Source of the DNA: Flavobacteriales bacterium
GTDB taxonomy: Bacteria; Bacteroidota; Bacteroidia; Flavobacteriales; Flavobacteriaceae
Reading direction: 5' to 3'
Assembly: GCA_015494775.1 (NCBI GenBank)
Contig: WGAP01000111.1
Span: 1 to 5,837 of the forward strand
DNA: 5,837 bases
The number at the start of each line of letters is the position of its first letter. The stretch's first letter is position 1. The position numbers were made by a program, and so were the translations under genes. The notes below the pieces were generated by a model. That model saw nothing but the letters and a program-made list of their open reading frames with translations. It was not told where the DNA came from and did not search any database. This document shows positions 5,084-5,837 of the stretch, piece after piece.

Positions 5084-5625
5084 GGGCGCAGGATTTCAAA
5101 CGTATCGTCCGCATATACCCGCACAATGCGCGAAGGACGATCCGTTATTTTTTGGCGGTGCAAATTTACGACATAATCCACCAAGTCCAAAAACCGCTTG
5201 TCGATATCATCGAAGTTCAAAGGGGCCGGATGGCCCGCAAAATTGGCCGAAGTGGAAATAAGCGGAAGTCCCGTGGCTTTGATCAATTCGCGGGCAAAAC
5301 CCTTTCGGACTACACGCAAGGCAATGGACCCGTCGGGGGCCATTACTTCGGGTGGCAAATTCCGGCCCGACGGATAGACAATCGTCGTGGGACGACTTTG
5401 TTTTTCCAAAAAATCAGCGGCAACGGCCGGAATTTTTTCCACATAGCGGCCCAGCATTTCCAAGTTGGAAACCAAAACCACAAAGCCCTTTTCGGGCGGC
5501 CGTCCTTTGATTTGCGCAATGCGCCTTGCCACGACGGGATTGGTAGCGTCGCCGCCCAATCCCCACAAGGTATCCGAAGGATAAAGCACTACCCCGCCCT
5601 GCCGTATGACGTCCAAAATGTTCAT
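5080..5625 (-). CDS. tsaC: Threonylcarbamoyl-AMP synthase, TsaC/YrdC type
   Basis: Makes L-threonylcarbamoyladenylate from threonine, bicarbonate and ATP, the first step of the t6A modification at position 37 of ANN-decoding tRNAs. The 181 residues form a single YrdC domain without the C-terminal Sua5 extension. Visible motifs are YPSDTLWGLG (15-24), the K-x-R signature in IKGRPPEKG (39-47), PTT at 79-81 in place of the usual GPxT, DGSIALRV (98-105) and STSAN (124-128). The ATG at 5623-5625 is chosen over an ATG 27 codons upstream because it begins right at the conserved N-terminus and overlaps the stop of the preceding gene as ATGA. Its own TGA overlaps the cca TTG start. TsaB, TsaD and TsaE are not in the window. 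Confidence 0.92.
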   Translation of the reverse strand: MNILDVIRQGGVVLYPSDTLWGLGGDATNPVVARRIAQIKGRPPEKGFVVLVSNLEMLGRYVEKIPAVAADFLEKQSRPTTIVYPSGRNLPPEVMAPDGSIALRVVRKGFARELIKATGLPLISTSANFAGHPAPLNFDDIDKRFLDLVDYVVNLHRQKITDRPSRIVRVYADDTFEILRP

Positions 5626-5837
5626 TGCCCGTGATTTTGTTCCAATTGTTTCAAATAAGCAAAGCGTTTCCATTCCGCCTTGGAATAATGCGTGGCCAAC
5701 CGCCATCCCAAACGTCCGTCCAAAAAGCCCAAATGCAGAATATAATGTTTAAAAAAACGGTAAACCGCCTTGAAAACCTGACGCCAAAGCCGGTATTTGC
5801 GGCCCTGTTCATACCATTCGCGCGCCCGCAGTTTGGC
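5622..5837 (-). CDS. Glycosyltransferase family 2, C-terminal part (partial)
   Basis: An open frame enters from the right edge and codes for 71 residues before TGA (5622-5624). The product ends with a basic, aromatic helical segment (YRLWRQVFKAVYRFFKHY, then LHLGFLDGRLGW, then a run to the stop). The pattern of an F-x-x-Y/F helix followed by LGFLDG is typical of the C-terminal end of WaaE/KdtX-like family 2 glycosyltransferases that build lipopolysaccharide core or related surface glycans; they are cytosolic and sit at the inner membrane. The catalytic GT-A domain lies outside the window, so the sugar and acceptor cannot be inferred. The stop overlaps the tsaC ATG (ATGA at 5622-5625), which makes this the upstream gene of the tsaC-cca operon. 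Confidence 0.75.
   Translation of the reverse strand, partial: AKLRAREWYEQGRKYRLWRQVFKAVYRFFKHYILHLGFLDGRLGWRLATHYSKAEWKRFAYLKQLEQNHGQ

Noticed and set aside
5626..5706. Longer tsaC from an ATG at 5706
   Set aside because: The additional 27 residues lie on top of the glycosyltransferase C-terminus in another frame, and the conserved YrdC start begins at the ATG at 5625, which has the ATGA overlap.

Overview
The window reads as ordinary chromosomal DNA of a member of the Bacteroidota. The evidence is two perfect matches to the Bacteroidota -7 promoter box TAnnTTTG in the one divergent intergenic gap, no clear Shine-Dalgarno sequences, and protein variants that look like those of this phylum (HutI, the HD-type CCA enzyme, the short TsaC, the glycosyltransferase C-terminus). 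That assignment is from recognition, not from a search. Coding DNA has moderate GC. No transposase, integrase, phage gene, tRNA, rRNA or CRISPR array is visible.

Layout, left to right. Positions 1-420 hold no credible gene. They contain a weak leftward terminator-like hairpin (27-59), a short AT-rich stretch with three AACTCA copies (91-117), and then about 290 bp of very GC-rich sequence (181-420 is 78% GC by hand count) packed with perfect inverted repeats. The best of these is a 96-bp element (299-394) with 20-bp perfect arms that enclose three more hairpins. Two leftward genes follow: rimO (421-1707, ribosomal protein S12 methylthiotransferase) and, upstream of it in transcription, hutI (1759-2973, imidazolonepropionase). 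A 124-bp divergent promoter region (2974-3097) separates hutI from a rightward gene (3098-3601) for a 167-residue, proline-poor, highly charged helical repeat protein that ends at a strong intrinsic terminator. Converging on that terminator from the right is a tightly packed leftward operon. In transcription order it holds the C-terminus of a family 2 glycosyltransferase (5622-5837, cut by the window edge), tsaC (5080-5625) and cca (3644-5083).

How the genes work together. tsaC and cca both act on tRNA: TsaC makes the threonylcarbamoyl-AMP used for t6A at position 37, and Cca builds or repairs the 3' CCA end. They are joined by a TTGA overlap in which cca starts with TTG. tsaC is joined to the glycosyltransferase by an ATGA overlap, so all three are probably translationally coupled. 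rimO modifies ribosomal protein S12, so four of the six genes serve translation or the envelope. hutI is the lone histidine-degradation gene here. hutI and rimO lie in the same frame, separated by one TAG and 17 open codons, and rimO also has to use a TTG start.

I did not find a convincing new multi-gene system. The features most worth a second look are the cloverleaf-like GC-rich element at 299-394 within its hairpin array, and the 33/40/40-residue repeat protein.
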